Below, piece after piece: positions 18,718 through 29,841 of a stretch of DNA of 64,000 nucleotides. Source of the stretch: Phialophora verrucosa (Eukaryota > Ascomycota > Eurotiomycetes > Chaetothyriales > Herpotrichiellaceae); contig MSED01000014.1 in assembly GCA_002099365.1 (NCBI GenBank), forward strand, positions 2,170,001-2,234,000, given 5' to 3'. The translations under genes and the position numbers were made by a program. Position 1 is the first letter of the stretch, and every line of letters starts with the position of its first letter. The notes beneath the pieces were generated by a model. The model did no database searches. It was not told the origin of the DNA and saw only the letters and a program-made list of their open reading frames with translations.

Positions 18718-20563
18718 CCCCCGGCAGCCAGTCTTGGACTTCCTTCCTCATCGCCGGCGCCGTACACAGATACCAGTTGTCGACCGCGGATTCCGATTCC
18801 CAGCGGGTCAAGTCGTCTCTGGTGACCCTCCTCCTCTCGATCTTGACACCCGTCTCGATCAACTTTTGAAGTTTGGCTTTCTCCCCAGCGGCAAGCAGGG
18901 ACTCGTCGCCAGTTAGGAAAATCGTCGTGTCGGAGTCCTTGAGCTTGGGATATTGCGTGAGGATGTCGAGGGGGAGCCCGACATCACGGATGCCGACGGT
19001 CCAGCACAGCTTGAAGTGCTCAAGATCAATGCTCTCCATCTGGCCCAGGAGCGGGGTGATCCCAATACCCGCTGCGATGAAGGCGTTGCGCTTATGCGGC
19101 TCAAAGATGAATTCGCCACCGAAGCCTCGAATTCCAATCTCGCACATGCCTTCTCTCTGCCCCTCGAGCCAACCCGTCACGTGGCCGACTTTTCGCACCG
19201 TGACTTCGAATTCTTCGCCATGGAGGCCCAGGCTCTGCGGGATGGAAGAGACGGTGAAGGTACGGATGAAGTCGTCGTTCAGGCTGGTCGGATCGTCGTC
19301 GCGCATGTGTGAGTACCCCATGTCCAGTTCCGCGGCGAGGTCCATGGCCACGTATTGCCCTGGTTTCCAGGGGCCGAAGACCGCGGGGTCCGTGAGCGCG
19401 AAGCGGTATCTCGTGACAGTGGGGGTGAGTTTTGTCTTCTTGATCAGCTTCGCAGTGGTGGGGACGCTGTCGCCGGGCGTCTTGCCGAATCCGTCTGTCT
19501 TTTCAGAGGTGAGGTATCGGATGCGTGGGTTATATGGTGAGCGACCCTGTGCAGCGTCCTCCATCAATCGGCCTCGGAAGGGGAGACCATTCTCGACAAG
19601 CCGGGCTCCTGTGATCTTCAGGCTCACGGCGAGATTGGATTTGGCTATGACTTTGCTTGCGGCGGCCCCGACCAGCGTTTCAGTCTCGCCTGTTACGTAT
19701 AGCACGTCGCCCGTCTCGAATTCCGGGATGACCAGGCCTGCGCGCGGAGTAGTTTCTAGGTTGCCGAGGGTTTGGTACAGATTGTTGCCACTGTATTCGG
19801 GCCAGACGATCGTGCTGGGTTCGTCTGGGTGTTCTGGCTGCATGACACGGATGAAGCCAGGAGGCCCGCCGCGGTGATTACAATCCATATCCTCGTGTTT
19901 GTGGGCCGAGGCGACGAAGAACAGGTCTGCCTTGTGGACTAGGTCGATAGCCTTTTGTGAGAGATACGTCGAGGACGATACAAGCCGAGGCTCCGGGGTG
20001 TGAGCGGTGATGTGCTTCTTGTTGAGGTATTTCGGACAGTTCCCAAGGCTTTGATCGATTTTGACGACCAGCTGAAGTTCGCCTGATCTGCCGACCTCGA
20101 CGTCGTCTTGAATCTCGGGTTTGGCAGCGGAGGACTCGTTGGCAGTCAATGCACCGGCGATGACCTGCCCTGCTAGTTTGACTCGAGAGCGCTCCTCGAG
20201 ATGGATGCTCAGACCGGACATCAGCCTCCCTTTGCCTTCAGCTCGGAAGACTTCTCCGTCGTCTTTGCCTTGGTAGATCGCTTGCACAACCGGGTCGAAG
20301 CTTGCATCAACCGTGGTTCGCACGCCCATGACACTCTGGGCCACAGGTTGCGCGATGGGCAGTTGATCCGAACCCCAAACCGTACACCATGGTCGGTCGT
20401 CGTCGTCAAGGGTCCCGATCGCCATCATCGGGTATCGCTGGATCCAGTTCCCATACCGCGGCGCGAGAAATGGTGTGGTCGGGTTGTCGTACTCGCCCGC
20501 GCGAGTCCGTTTGTGGATTGCAACTTCGCCTTCATGCCAGGGCGCAGCCTGGAAGAATGCCAT
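18686..20563 (-). CDS. PNPOx-like / flavin reductase fusion oxidoreductase
   Basis: Open frame from 20641; I take MAFFQAAPWHEGE at 20563 as the start because family members begin this way, giving 625 aa. The N-terminal half resembles the pyridoxamine 5'-phosphate oxidase (FMN-binding split-barrel) superfamily, with AIGTLDDDDRPWCTVWG and, later, FFVASAHKHEDMDCNHRGGP. From about residue 370 there is a ferredoxin-reductase-type module: FAD-binding region near RYRFAL...WKPGQYVAMDL, FIRTFTVSSIPQ, then an NAD(P)-binding part with FIAAGIGITPLLGQME. It ends near a conserved C-terminal FENFDY. Such fusions are annotated as FAD-binding FR-type oxidoreductases; the substrate is not established. The protein is probably cytosolic, with no signal peptide. 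The stop codon lies inside a 45-bp tandem duplication. Confidence 0.88.
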   Translation of the reverse strand: MAFFQAAPWHEGEVAIHKRTRAGEYDNPTTPFLAPRYGNWIQRYPMMAIGTLDDDDRPWCTVWGSDQLPIAQPVAQSVMGVRTTVDASFDPVVQAIYQGKDDGEVFRAEGKGRLMSGLSIHLEERSRVKLAGQVIAGALTANESSAAKPEIQDDVEVGRSGELQLVVKIDQSLGNCPKYLNKKHITAHTPEPRLVSSSTYLSQKAIDLVHKADLFFVASAHKHEDMDCNHRGGPPGFIRVMQPEHPDEPSTIVWPEYSGNNLYQTLGNLETTPRAGLVIPEFETGDVLYVTGETETLVGAAASKVIAKSNLAVSLKITGARLVENGLPFRGRLMEDAAQGRSPYNPRIRYLTSEKTDGFGKTPGDSVPTTAKLIKKTKLTPTVTRYRFALTDPAVFGPWKPGQYVAMDLAAELDMGYSHMRDDDPTSLNDDFIRTFTVSSIPQSLGLHGEEFEVTVRKVGHVTGWLEGQREGMCEIGIRGFGGEFIFEPHKRNAFIAAGIGITPLLGQMESIDLEHFKLCWTVGIRDVGLPLDILTQYPKLKDSDTTIFLTGDESLLAAGEKAKLQKLIETGVKIERRRVTRDDLTRWESESAVDNWYLCTAPAMRKEVQDWLPGVVINFENFDY

Positions 20564-21279
20564 TTTCCTTTTTCTGCTCAACATCAGTGACTTTGGCCTT
20601 GATATCGAAAGAACGTTGACAGGGCAGTGACTGCGAGGCATTACCAGAGACGATACTTATATGCCCAGTTGACGGCAGGTAGAACTATCCGTTTCTAGCC
20701 TGAATTTCCAATGCGTCAGAGCCGTTTTTCTTCAACGCAAGCAAACCGTGATGATAAAGAGGCCAGAAAAAGTCAGCCAGCATCCCAATCAAGCCGGACA
20801 GAGCGACATCTTAACGCTTCCATTGTCATCCAAGCGGACGGCACAGCGCCCAGAGCGACTCGGACTATGGAACGGAGGAGGTGCTGGAGCACTAAAGCAG
20901 AACCTGTCAGCATGCAGTCGAGGCCCCGCCGCTTGAGCCTGGGCATGAAAGCAGCATGAGGAGATCAGCATGTCCATTGGTTCAAGCACGCTGCGGGCGT
21001 TTGTCAGCGAGACATTGCGTGGTGAGCAGCAAATGAGCGACGACGACATGGGCAGCAGAACTCCGAGGGAAGAAACGAGCGGACCGCCTTTCCAATGACA
21101 GCGAGTGTGAAAGTAAAAGCGGCATCGGCATGACGTGCTGGGGACTAGTACGGTGGAGTAAACACAGCTGACCAGCACGTACGGCGGAGTAAATGTGTGG
21201 CGTCTGCATGTAAACGCGATGCGCATCAAGTGAGTTTGATCAGAATTCAGACCCAACGCAGCACAAACATCTCAAGCAC
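20564..21279. other. Intergenic, about 715 bp
   Basis: Promoter of the flavin-reductase fusion and 3' flank of the Zn2Cys6 gene. A 16-bp near-repeat, (A/C)GTACGG(T/C)GGAGTAAA, occurs near 21147-21162 and 21178-21193. No gene seen. Confidence 0.55.
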
Positions 21280-22965
21280 TCAATCAAATTGACACTGCTG
21301 TGTATCAACGTCCTGTACAGAAACACCCCTCAAATGCCACACATACTCAAGCTCCTCCAGGAAGAGCAATTCTTCGCCTGAGCAAATAGTCCGATATCGT
21401 TGTGTCAGGTCGCGTCGGACAAGAGCAATGTCCTCCGACTTATCGACCGCGTATCCAAAGATGATGGTTGGCCACGAACCAAGGTAGCACCTCGACCAGT
21501 CTTCGTTGGCTTGCGCGCACCGTAGGATCGCCAGGCCCCTGCGGACTTGCCACGTATCACCCGTGGGTGGCAGCGGAGAGTCCATATCGGACACCTCCTG
21601 CGAGAGTATCACCCAATCGAGGAGAAGCGATCCGGCGAGGATGTGGAGGCTCGTTGAATGCTGATGGAAGAGTCGAACACGCTCGGATGGCGTTTTCGTG
21701 GACCAGCTGCCCTCTTCTTTCAAGCAATGCCCCTCGTCAAGGATTGAGCTCTCCCAGTGCTGCATCTCCTCTCCGAGTCGGCCCAAATCCGCCGTCGGCT
21801 TTGCAGGACTTTTGCAAAGCTGCACGATTTCCATGATCAGCTTCTGCAGTGACAGAGGGAATCCAATCACCGGACTGTTGTCAGCTGGTGAGGCGTCTGG
21901 AAATGTCAGAGACTGCAACGTCTCTAGCGCTTTCGCGCAGAACTCGAAATCAGGCTGGAACTCGATTGCAAATGGACGGTTGGCGGTTTGGCGGAATATC
22001 TGGTAGAGGACACTCTCCCATACTATTCGATGGATTGGGCGTGGCATTGGCGGCCGCCGCGAATGAGCATTCCGGAGCTTCATCAGTTGAGTGGCTCCCG
22101 CCAAGTGCTTGCTGATATCCTTATGGGTGTCGATATTGAAAACCTGTTTTGCAGCGATGGTCAATGAGCCGAAACGTCAACCCTGCCACCATGGAGGATC
22201 AGGCGAATAAGGGACCTTACTCCGTGAATATACAGGAGGATGATGGCCTGCAGCAGCGCATCATTGAAATCATCCCGGCTCCAGTCGATCCTCATCAAAG
22301 TGCGGTTAATGCCAGATACAGCACGCGCATAGTATCGGATACCCGCTTCGTTCATCTGGGGATTTCCCGAGAGGAGATGCATATGTGATGCACCACAAGC
22401 TAAGACGGCATTTCTCACGCCGTCGAATCCCAGAAGCATCTCAACTATCTCCGGAACAAGCTCCGATTGGAATCCTGGATGGCTGGTGGAAAGAAGCAAC
22501 AAGGGCAAGAACCTGTTGACGAAGTGTCGAAAGCAGGCAACCTCCAGGTCGGATTGGAATGTTGTCGAGTTCAAAAGGTCTGATCGAAACCCAATTTCCC
22601 GGCACACAAAAGATGGCAATGGGGTGGCCCCCCTGGCTGATGCGGCGACATCTGCGTCCTGGACGACAGGATCGGTGCTTTCCACGGACGTTGCGGGCGA
22701 CGGTGGCTCAGATGCCCTCGAGACGCGGCGATGGCGCCGATCGACCAGCTCGTCTTGTGTGGGCCAAACGCAAGCCCGGCTCGATTTGGTGCATCTGGCA
22801 CACGGAGCTGGTCTTAGTGCTTCGTCGCATTTCTTCCTTCGCTTGCGACCTTTGAAGGAGCGATGTCAGCGCGTCAAATAACACCGTGGAGTCAGGGCTA
22901 GACTTGCAGGTCAAACACCCGGTCTTTGTTCGGAGTGTGGCACTTGATGTCGCGCGAAGTGCCAT
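21280..22965 (-). CDS. Zn2Cys6 transcription factor
   Basis: Three exons, 22965-22908, 22849-22221 and 22143-21280, give 516 aa. The DNA-binding cluster is C17-x2-C20-x6-C27-x8-C36-x2-C39-x6-C46. The second cysteine codon is split between exons 1 and 2 by a GC-AG intron (donor GCAAGT, branch GCTGAC, acceptor AAAG), and only this choice restores the cluster. The rest is the helical regulatory domain of fungal-specific factors (Fungal_trans_2-like), with PEIVEMLLGFDGVRNAVLAC and RDDFNDALLQAIILLYIHG. It is divergently oriented to the SRPK-like kinase gene, with about 800 bp between them. Target genes are unknown; the neighbouring flavin-reductase fusion is one candidate. Confidence 0.9.
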
Positions 22966-23771
22966 TTGACCTCTAGCTATGTTCGTGCGTGTTTCGATGT
23001 CATGGACGAGGCAGCATGCACGGTGAACGAGATCAGTCCAGGTGGAGGTGGCTAGTTTGTTTCGAGGTGTGCCTTATCAATCATGTGGCTTTGACTTCGG
23101 CCTAGAGGTCGGCTATCAGCGAGTGGATGTACGATTGGACCCCCCGCACCGACGATACTTGATCCGACCGAGCGAGCTACACAGCCCTCCTCGATTCGGA
23201 GCCTACCGCAAGTACGGTCTAGGCCATGCTATATAGTTCAGAAGTCTCCATATCGGAAGGGATTTCAAAGGTATGTCTAGAGTGGAAGCAGAAGGAACTA
23301 GCGAAGGGAGTTGTTGCGTTGGTGGGGGAACTACACGACAGGGTCACTGTCATGAACAGGACACGCCAAGACCTAGGGGTCACCTGTATATAGCGCGCTG
23401 GCCGCATGCGTCGCTTCTTCGACTACTTAGCTTGGGCATCGAGTCGCATTGCGCCTATATAAAGGCAATATACTTCTTGATTAACTACTGGCGAAGCCCG
23501 TCCCTAACAGCCACGGTCTCTGAATATGGCCGAAAGGGCTAGCTTGGTCTTTGGAGGATACGTGACGGTTTTCCCGAGTTAACCTCTTCTGCCCGTCTGT
23601 TGCTGCTAGAGTTGTGTGATGCTGCTTGTTGATGCGAAGCTTTACTCCCGCCAGCAAAACCAAGCACACATGGTGGCTGCGGCGGCAACGCAAACGTCGA
23701 CTCTAGGTCAAGGGGGATCAAGCTTGAGGGCTCGAGTTCACGTCCGACTACCTGCCCTCCTAGCCCTAACG
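22966..23771. promoter_or_regulatory. Divergent intergenic, Zn2Cys6 factor / SRPK kinase
   Basis: About 800 bp with start codons on both sides, so it must carry both promoters. No recognisable binding site can be named. ORFs inside are short and unconvincing. Confidence 0.45.
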
Positions 23772-25335
23772 ATGATGGCGTCGGCGTTTCCGCGTATAAT
23801 CAGGCCCCAACTACGTCCCTGGTCTTCAACCGTACCCTGGAACTACCAGATCACTCCTCGACTCGCCAGGCGACTTGAACAGGTGTGGATGGCCAGCTCC
23901 GCACGGAGGATGTCTATTCGGCCTCGTGTCTTTCCGGGTGACGGCTTCGCCACCCTCCCGACGCATGAGAAGTGCGAGGAGGAGAGACTCGTTGGCTACA
24001 AAGCCGAAAAGTTCTATCCCGTCCGACTGGGCGAGGTCTTCGAGTCGAGGTACCAGGTCGTTGCAAAGTTGGGCTTTGGCACGGCCTCTACCGTCTGGCT
24101 TTGCCGGGATCTGCAGTACGTCAACTTTGGTATCCCGTGTTTCCATCGCAACCTGCTGACTGCCATCGAGCGAAAACGCCCTGGTCACTCTCAAGATCTG
24201 CATCGTCGGAGAAGATGAGACCCAGGAATTAGCCATTTCTTACCATATCAAGTCTAGTCACGCCGAGCACCCTGGTAAGGAAAGGCTGCGCGTGTCGCTG
24301 GATGACTTCCGCATCAGAGGTCCTTATGGATTTCACCAATGTCTGGTTTTCGAGACACTAGGCGTTACCTTGACCAATTTGAGAGATTTGTTCGAGAACA
24401 GGGCTCTTGAAAAGACACTCTTGCAGAAAATGTTGTTCATGATTGTGACGGGCCTAGACTTCTTGCACCAGGCGGGGGTAGTGCATACAGGTCTGTCCCC
24501 TTATCTGGCCACATCGCAGCGTGTCAGTTAAGAAGTATCCTAGACCTGTCGCCCAACAACATCCTAGTCGGCGCCGACGCTGTTGCGACGTCCAAAGTCG
24601 AGCAGGCCGAGCTGGCTAGCCCATCGCCGCGTAAGGTTTTAGCGGACCGCACCATCTATCTTTCTTATAACATGCCCACGACCTACAATCCGCCAGTTAT
24701 TACCGATTTCGGCGCTGCTCGCTTGGGGGAGCCGGGGCAAAAGTACTCTGGCGACGTCATGCCGGGGGTTTTTCGAGCGCCCGAGATTATCGCTGGTATA
24801 GAATGGGACTCGAAGATAGACATCTGGTCTGTTGGAGTCATGGTACGTATCACAACGGCCCAAGGTTCACTTCATGTGTCGCTTTTGACACACCGGTAGA
24901 TTTGGAGCCTGTTCGAAGGCGGCAATCTCTTCTATGCTGTCAAGGACGGCCATTTGAACGATGAGCTCCACTTTGCTGAGATGGTCTCTCTTATGGGACC
25001 CCCACCGAAACAGTTTTTGCATCGCAGCGATCAATGTCGTCAGTACTGGGACTCAGAAGGTAAGGACCTCCGGTTCTAGAATTGATAGTGTCTCTATATC
25101 GCTTGGAATGGCCTCATTAACGGTCAAAGGCAACTGGATTGCTGCGACACCGATTCCCGACCAGACTCTTGAGTCGCGTGAGATACGTCTGGAGGGTAAG
25201 GACAAGGAATTGCTCCTCGCCCTTCCTCGCAAAATTTTTCGTTGGCTTCCGGAAGAGAGACCGTCAGCCCAGGACCTTTACGAAGATGAGTTCCTTACTC
25301 AGTTTGTGCCCAAGGACCAGCCAGGTGCTTCATGA
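23772..25335 (+). CDS. SRPK-like serine/threonine protein kinase
   Basis: Five exons, 23772-24115, 24171-24490, 24544-24842, 24900-25059 and 25130-25335, all GT-AG and frame-consistent, encode 442 aa. Motifs in order: CEEERLVGYKAEKFYPVRLG, typical of the region just before SRPK catalytic domains; the glycine loop KLGFGTASTVW; the ATP-anchoring lysine in VTLKICIVGED; the catalytic loop VVHTDLSPNNIL (Asp split by intron 2); ITDFGAARLG as DFG; VFRAPEIIAG as APE; DIWSVGVM. SRPK kinases phosphorylate Arg/Ser-rich splicing regulators, but many fungal relatives are lineage-expanded with unknown targets. All catalytic residues appear present, in contrast to the decayed kinase-like genes nearby. The exact start is uncertain: ATGs at 23772 and 23775 are adjacent, and upstream in-frame ATGs exist at 23616 and 23619. 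Confidence 0.85.
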
Positions 25336-25969
25336 GCGCCGGAAAGTTCGTGGCGCTGCATGCGTGGCCATGGGAGGCGGCGATGGCGGAGGTCTTGTGA
25401 AGGCAAGGAATGGGTAAACGGAGGCAGTCGGTCGGTTAGAACTTCATGTTCGCAACCTGTGCGACATAGCAAAACTCAAGGATGGGATGCCGAAAGCCTC
25501 CAAGAAATGATTGTCTGATCAGCACACTAGGCGAGCACAGCAACAGCCGGGATGAGGGCCCCAAATGTGCGGATCGATGGGTATGTGCACGCAGAAGTTC
25601 CAGCCGTCAATGACGAGCACGTCAGAGAATAAATCCGAGCTGAGACCAAATGGAACGGATAAAACTTCAATGCGCAACGGTTCGTCGACTTAGGTCGCGG
25701 ATGAATATGTCCCGGAGCGAGAGTGGCGGCCGCGGCACCGTGTGGTGAGCAGACAGGGAGCTCTGTCCCCTTGTCCGGGATCAGCGAGCATCATATCCTG
25801 CAGCGTTGATGATTCGGCTTGATCGCCATGGAGAATCTTATCGGTGGAGAACTACGACAGCGTTGCGAAGAGCTGTGTGGAAAACGTTACGGCCACCAGG
25901 AGCTACAGAGGAGGGCTGCGATCAAGCGGCAGACTACGAAGTGACGCCACATAGATTTCCCTTGATCGC
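25336..25969. other. Intergenic, 634 bp
   Basis: Downstream of the SRPK-like gene. No ORF or RNA gene could be supported. Confidence 0.5.
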
Positions 25970-26494
25970 ATGGATCTAGGCTCGGAAAGCGAGATAAACT
26001 TGGCTGAGATTTTCCCGAGAGCCTCTGATTTCCATTATACAGAAGAACTCTCTTCGAATTCGATACGCATTCTCTCAGATTACAATTCAGCCACAGCGCG
26101 TGGAAAGGTGCCCGATGCTCTGACTGCTGAGTTCAACAGGCCGACCATCTCGACCAGATGTTCGCAAATCGGATGGTCATCTCCGGCACACCCTATCGTT
26201 CGCACACCCTGTTGTTCGCCATCGTCTTCGTGGCCCACTCAAGGGTCAATTGACTATCCTGCAAGCGAGCACAGCAGTAGCGAGCAGCACGCTCATAACT
26301 CGAGGAAATTGGCATTCTTGGATATGGAGAGAAGTGTAATTCGCGCCGACGATGTGCAGAGCAAGATCCTCTGCAATGCCTTCATCTGCTCAAAATCCTT
26401 CACGGTACTTGACGCGTCCACTATCTTTGTCCAAGGATATTGCTCATGGTTGGATACCCGTCGGTCAAGACTGGCGAGTTCCTGTCTTTTCTGA
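25970..26494 (+). CDS. Hypothetical protein, doubtful
   Basis: Open frame of 174 aa beginning MDLGSESEINLAEIFPRAS. No domain, signal peptide or membrane segment is recognisable; the middle is Ser/Pro-rich. Its last 30 bp overlap the 3' end of the SET-like remnant on the other strand. The amino-acid composition of the first third looks coding-like, the rest less so. It could be a real small gene, a fragment of a decayed one, or chance. Confidence 0.25.
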   Translation: MDLGSESEINLAEIFPRASDFHYTEELSSNSIRILSDYNSATARGKVPDALTAEFNRPTISTRCSQIGWSSPAHPIVRTPCCSPSSSWPTQGSIDYPASEHSSSEQHAHNSRKLAFLDMERSVIRADDVQSKILCNAFICSKSFTVLDASTIFVQGYCSWLDTRRSRLASSCLF

Positions 26495-27071
26495 TCCATC
26501 GACCTCGCAAAATGAGGATCCGAACGCGCGCCTCACGAAGATATCAAGAGCCACCTTGCCAGTAGAGTGTCCCTGGCGCTGCGCCTTCGGCCTAAGAAAG
26601 TCAGGCACAAATGAACATGGGAGCTCTTCGCCTTCTTTAATGCCCCTCCCGGCAAGAATGGTCAGGACACCATCGCTGAAATTCGGATTCTCGGCGCATT
26701 TTGTGTTTGAAAGACACGAATGATTGAACCGGGAAGGGAGGTATGACACCACAATTGGTTCCCGTATGGCAAGTCCTTTTGTTTGACCGATAGATCGCAA
26801 GCACTGTTGCGATTCGGTGTCTCTGTCGAGTTTTCTCCAGAGCGGGATTCATCAGCTCGTCCTCCATGTCACATTCCAGGTGGTGCAATTCGAGGTCCTC
26901 CTCCTTTTCCAAAGAGATCACTGAAGGAGAAGGATCGAAGGATCTGGTCTTTGATGCTTTGTTCAGGATAAGGATGGGAAATGAGAATAATGTCACCGTT
27001 CCTCGTTCGGTTGCCTGCCAAAGAAAGTTCGCCCCCGTCTCGCATGTATGATTTGTGTAGTTCAGCCACAT
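26465..27071 (-). pseudogene. SET-domain gene remnant, frameshifted
   Basis: From ATG 27071 the minus strand reads a SET N-terminal part (ATERGTVTLFSFPILILNK) followed by a charged linker ending TVLAIYRSN. In the adjacent frame, from an overlap near 26780-26790, the SET core continues: GLAIREPIVVSYLPSRFNHSCLSNT, then AGRGIKEGEELPCSFVPDFL. RFNHSC is the conserved cofactor- and pseudoknot-forming motif of SET methyltransferases. Joining the halves needs one frame change at an ACAAAAGG run, so this is either a pseudogene or a homopolymer sequencing error. The usual post-SET cysteines are not visible before the stop at 26465. If functional, it would be a small protein-lysine methyltransferase-like protein. 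Confidence 0.55.
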
Positions 27072-27174
27072 AGCCCTTTCGTTTCCTCACTCTATTGCCT
27101 CTCCCCTTGGTCGCCAGAGATCCCGCATCAAGCTTTTTCCGTGTGGACATGGAGTCCGTCCTAGATCCTTTCAG

Positions 27175-29142
27175 TTACTTTTTGCCGGGAGTATTTGGAT
27201 TATTATTGCTTGTTTGCATCCTTACATTTTTCTCGGCGTGGGAGACGCTGGGCTTTGCTGTTTGAACGTCGTCCGGGACGGCGCCTTCGTTCTCGATGAC
27301 GGCGAGTAAGCGGCCTGTGCCGTGCGTTTCGTATTTGCTGAATTGCCACGCCTGGAGGCCTGCCTCGAACAGCTCGTCGACCTCTTCCAGCGATCGACCC
27401 TGGATGTCATGTCTCCATCAGCTCTCCGAAACACAGTAGAATACATAATATTGGCGTTGAGATGGCTAATTTGATTACCTTGAGTTCCGGGAAGAACAGG
27501 GCCGCCCAGATGATGGAGAAGGTGGCGACGGAGCCAAAGATCCAGCCGATGTTGACACCCATGGATGGTAGCAGATAAGGGGTCACAAATGTGACGAGAA
27601 ACGCGGCCAGCACGTCACTGGCTGTCCCAAGCGCCTTTTTCCACAGTCAGTCACTTCTCTAGTCGCCAAAGGACACACTGCTGGGGAGCTTGGTTCGAAC
27701 CCACCATGATCTTCTTCCTCATTCTCAACCCTCCAATCTCAGCACCAGTCAGGAACGAACAGTTGGTGGCTGAAATTCGTGTGAAGGCCGGCAGTAAGAT
27801 GAAGCATGCAATAAGCGTGTTGATCTCGGTTTGGTTCGGCTGGTTGGACAATCCGAGCCCAGAGGCAAGATAGAGGAAGAAAGCGCAGGCGACACTCCCG
27901 AAAATCATCAAGGGGCGACGGCCGGTGATGTCGAAAAGAAAAATACCACATCCACTGCCAACAATGCCGGCAACCTGTCCTACAATGGTGTAGGTGAAGG
28001 ATTTGCTGCCGAGCCCCTCTTGGACGTAGAAGGTCGGTGCATAAGACTGAACGAACTGGTTGCCGTTGGTCTGTTCCAGGACGAACAAGGTACAGCATAT
28101 CTGCGCAATCGGGGTCAGCCATACTCAAGGAGTTTCTCCCTCTCTCTCGCACACGACTGTGGGCAGGGCGCGTCTGGTCTGGGTCTCTATCTTACCCAAA
28201 CTCGGCGAAGATAATTTCCCTGGAAGACGTGCAACCACGAGCCCTTTTCATGCGCGAGGGACTCTTCAACCATCTGTTCAATGGTGTTGACTTCAGCCGC
28301 CGTTGCTCCGTTGTCGACATCATGCTGAGGCCGGATCTTGTCGAGCACCACCTTTGCCGCGTCCTTTCGGCCCTGAAGCACAAGCCATCGCGGGGATTCG
28401 GGCGTGAATGGTATCAGTCCCAAGATGGCGACGGCCGGAACAAGCTGCATGGCCGTTGGGACCAACCAACCCCTTTCAGTGGTCGTCGTTGAGTATGCAC
28501 GGGACATGCCCGCACCCCAGACATTCCCGAGGCCTGTGACGAACATGATGGAGCCAGACAGAAGTCCTCGAACGGCCGCGGGTGCAGTTTCGGCGTTGTA
28601 AGACGGGACTGCGTTTTCGACCAAACCGACGGCGAAGTAGGCAATGATTCGGCCGACGGTGAATTGTGACCAGTGGTGCGCGGTCAACTCGACTGTATGG
28701 TGGTCAGTAAAATCGAAACAAGACGACATCTCCTCAATGGTTCCCGACTTACTAATGATGCCGACAATCTGGACTGTCCCGGCGACATACATGGTTTTCT
28801 TGTATCCGGTTTTTTCGATGAGTCTCTCTGACCCCAGACAACCGGACAATTTACCAATCCATGGTAACGAGTTCATCAAAGACTTCCTTGTTGGCTCCAA
28901 CACGTACTTCCCTTTGCCGTCGAGGGTCCCGAACCGGCTCAGAAAGGCAGGCAGAGCCTGTAACGAACCAAACGAGCCGGTGTCTCTGTTTGAGCGGGTA
29001 AGCCAGAGTGTGCTTCGAAGTTCGGGTAGATGGACGACCAGGAGGCTCGACCTTACATTCCGAACATCAGGGCTCCCAACAGGAACACGACCGAGTTGAA
29101 GACCAGATACGGCGTCATCTGACGCCATCCCTTGAAAGTCAT
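27175..29142 (-). CDS. MFS sugar-porter family transporter
   Basis: Six exons, 29142-29057, 28985-28753, 28692-28196, 28100-27705, 27634-27479 and 27399-27175, give 530 aa; all junctions keep frame. Sugar-porter signatures: an opening membrane segment followed by GIDTGSFGSLQALPAFL, the loop after TM6 with FTPESPRWLVLQGR, QTNGNQFVQSYAPTF in TM7, DITGRRPLMIFG, and the family ending PELKGRSLEEVDELFE after TM12. Twelve hydrophobic segments are expected, placing it in the plasma membrane as a proton symporter for sugars or related compounds (maltose/alpha-glucoside, quinate and similar relatives); the substrate cannot be read from sequence. It lies directly upstream, in the same orientation, of a double-zinc-cluster regulator and a sulfatase, suggesting uptake of a substrate processed by that set. 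The C-terminal tail is hydrophilic, Asn/Lys-rich. Confidence 0.9.
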
Positions 29143-29841
29143 TTTGGTGTATGCCTCACAGTGCGCGTTCGTCGGTAGAGATTGGGGAAAAATCGAGCTC
29201 AAAAAGAAATCTAGAGGCGACTCTTTGACATTAAAGGGTCATATTATATCCTCTTTCCCCCGTCCCATCCGTATGGAGATGCGCCACGCCCCAGCGTCGG
29301 AGACGTGGGCACAGAGCGAGAGTATGGAGATGACGATGAAGCGAACGAGCCGGTGCGGGAACCAAGGGGGCAGTCCTCGACCACAGTCCAGCTTGTGATG
29401 CCGCCGAGCCGCCGAGCCATGAAGCCGCCGAGCCGACGAGACCCTACGAGCCGCCACCGGGGGAGAAGAATCAGCAAGCTTCTTTAGCGAGGAGGCTTAC
29501 AATCCTCTGTGGCTGACCAAGCCCACAATTGAAGCCTCAATGACCCCATGTAAAAGGGTACGTGTAATATATGTTGTTCCTGATAGATTCCGCCCGACGG
29601 CGAGTAAGAAGAGATCATGTCACGCGGATAGGGGATGGCCAGGTTTTTGACTTTTTCTCCCGTATCCAGAGTCTGGAATGTGGCCGGACAGTGATTAGAC
29701 CCGCTGGTGTGTGCGCCCGTGGATACAAGAATGGAATCCAGATCGACTTTTTTTGCTGCTTTTATTTTTACACAGTACAAATCCACTGGCTGCAGCGAGC
29801 CCGTTCCCGCTACAAGTTTTCAGTCGCCGGCTGAGCGAAAC
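29143..29841. other. Intergenic with GC-rich low complexity, 699 bp
   Basis: Promoter region of the sugar porter and 3' flank of the double-cluster regulator. At 29398-29460 there is low-complexity sequence built of GCCGCCGAGCC-type units, similar to a tract near 34555-34580. No gene. Confidence 0.55.

Noticed and set aside
18873..19877. 334-aa plus-strand ORF
   Set aside because: Shadow of the flavin-reductase fusion on the opposite strand.
22486..22881. 131-aa plus-strand ORF over the Zn2Cys6 gene
   Set aside because: Antisense shadow of the zinc-cluster exon.
27683..27705. GGTTCGAACC palindrome resembling a tRNA T-arm
   Set aside because: It lies at the donor side of a well-supported transporter intron and no cloverleaf can be drawn.
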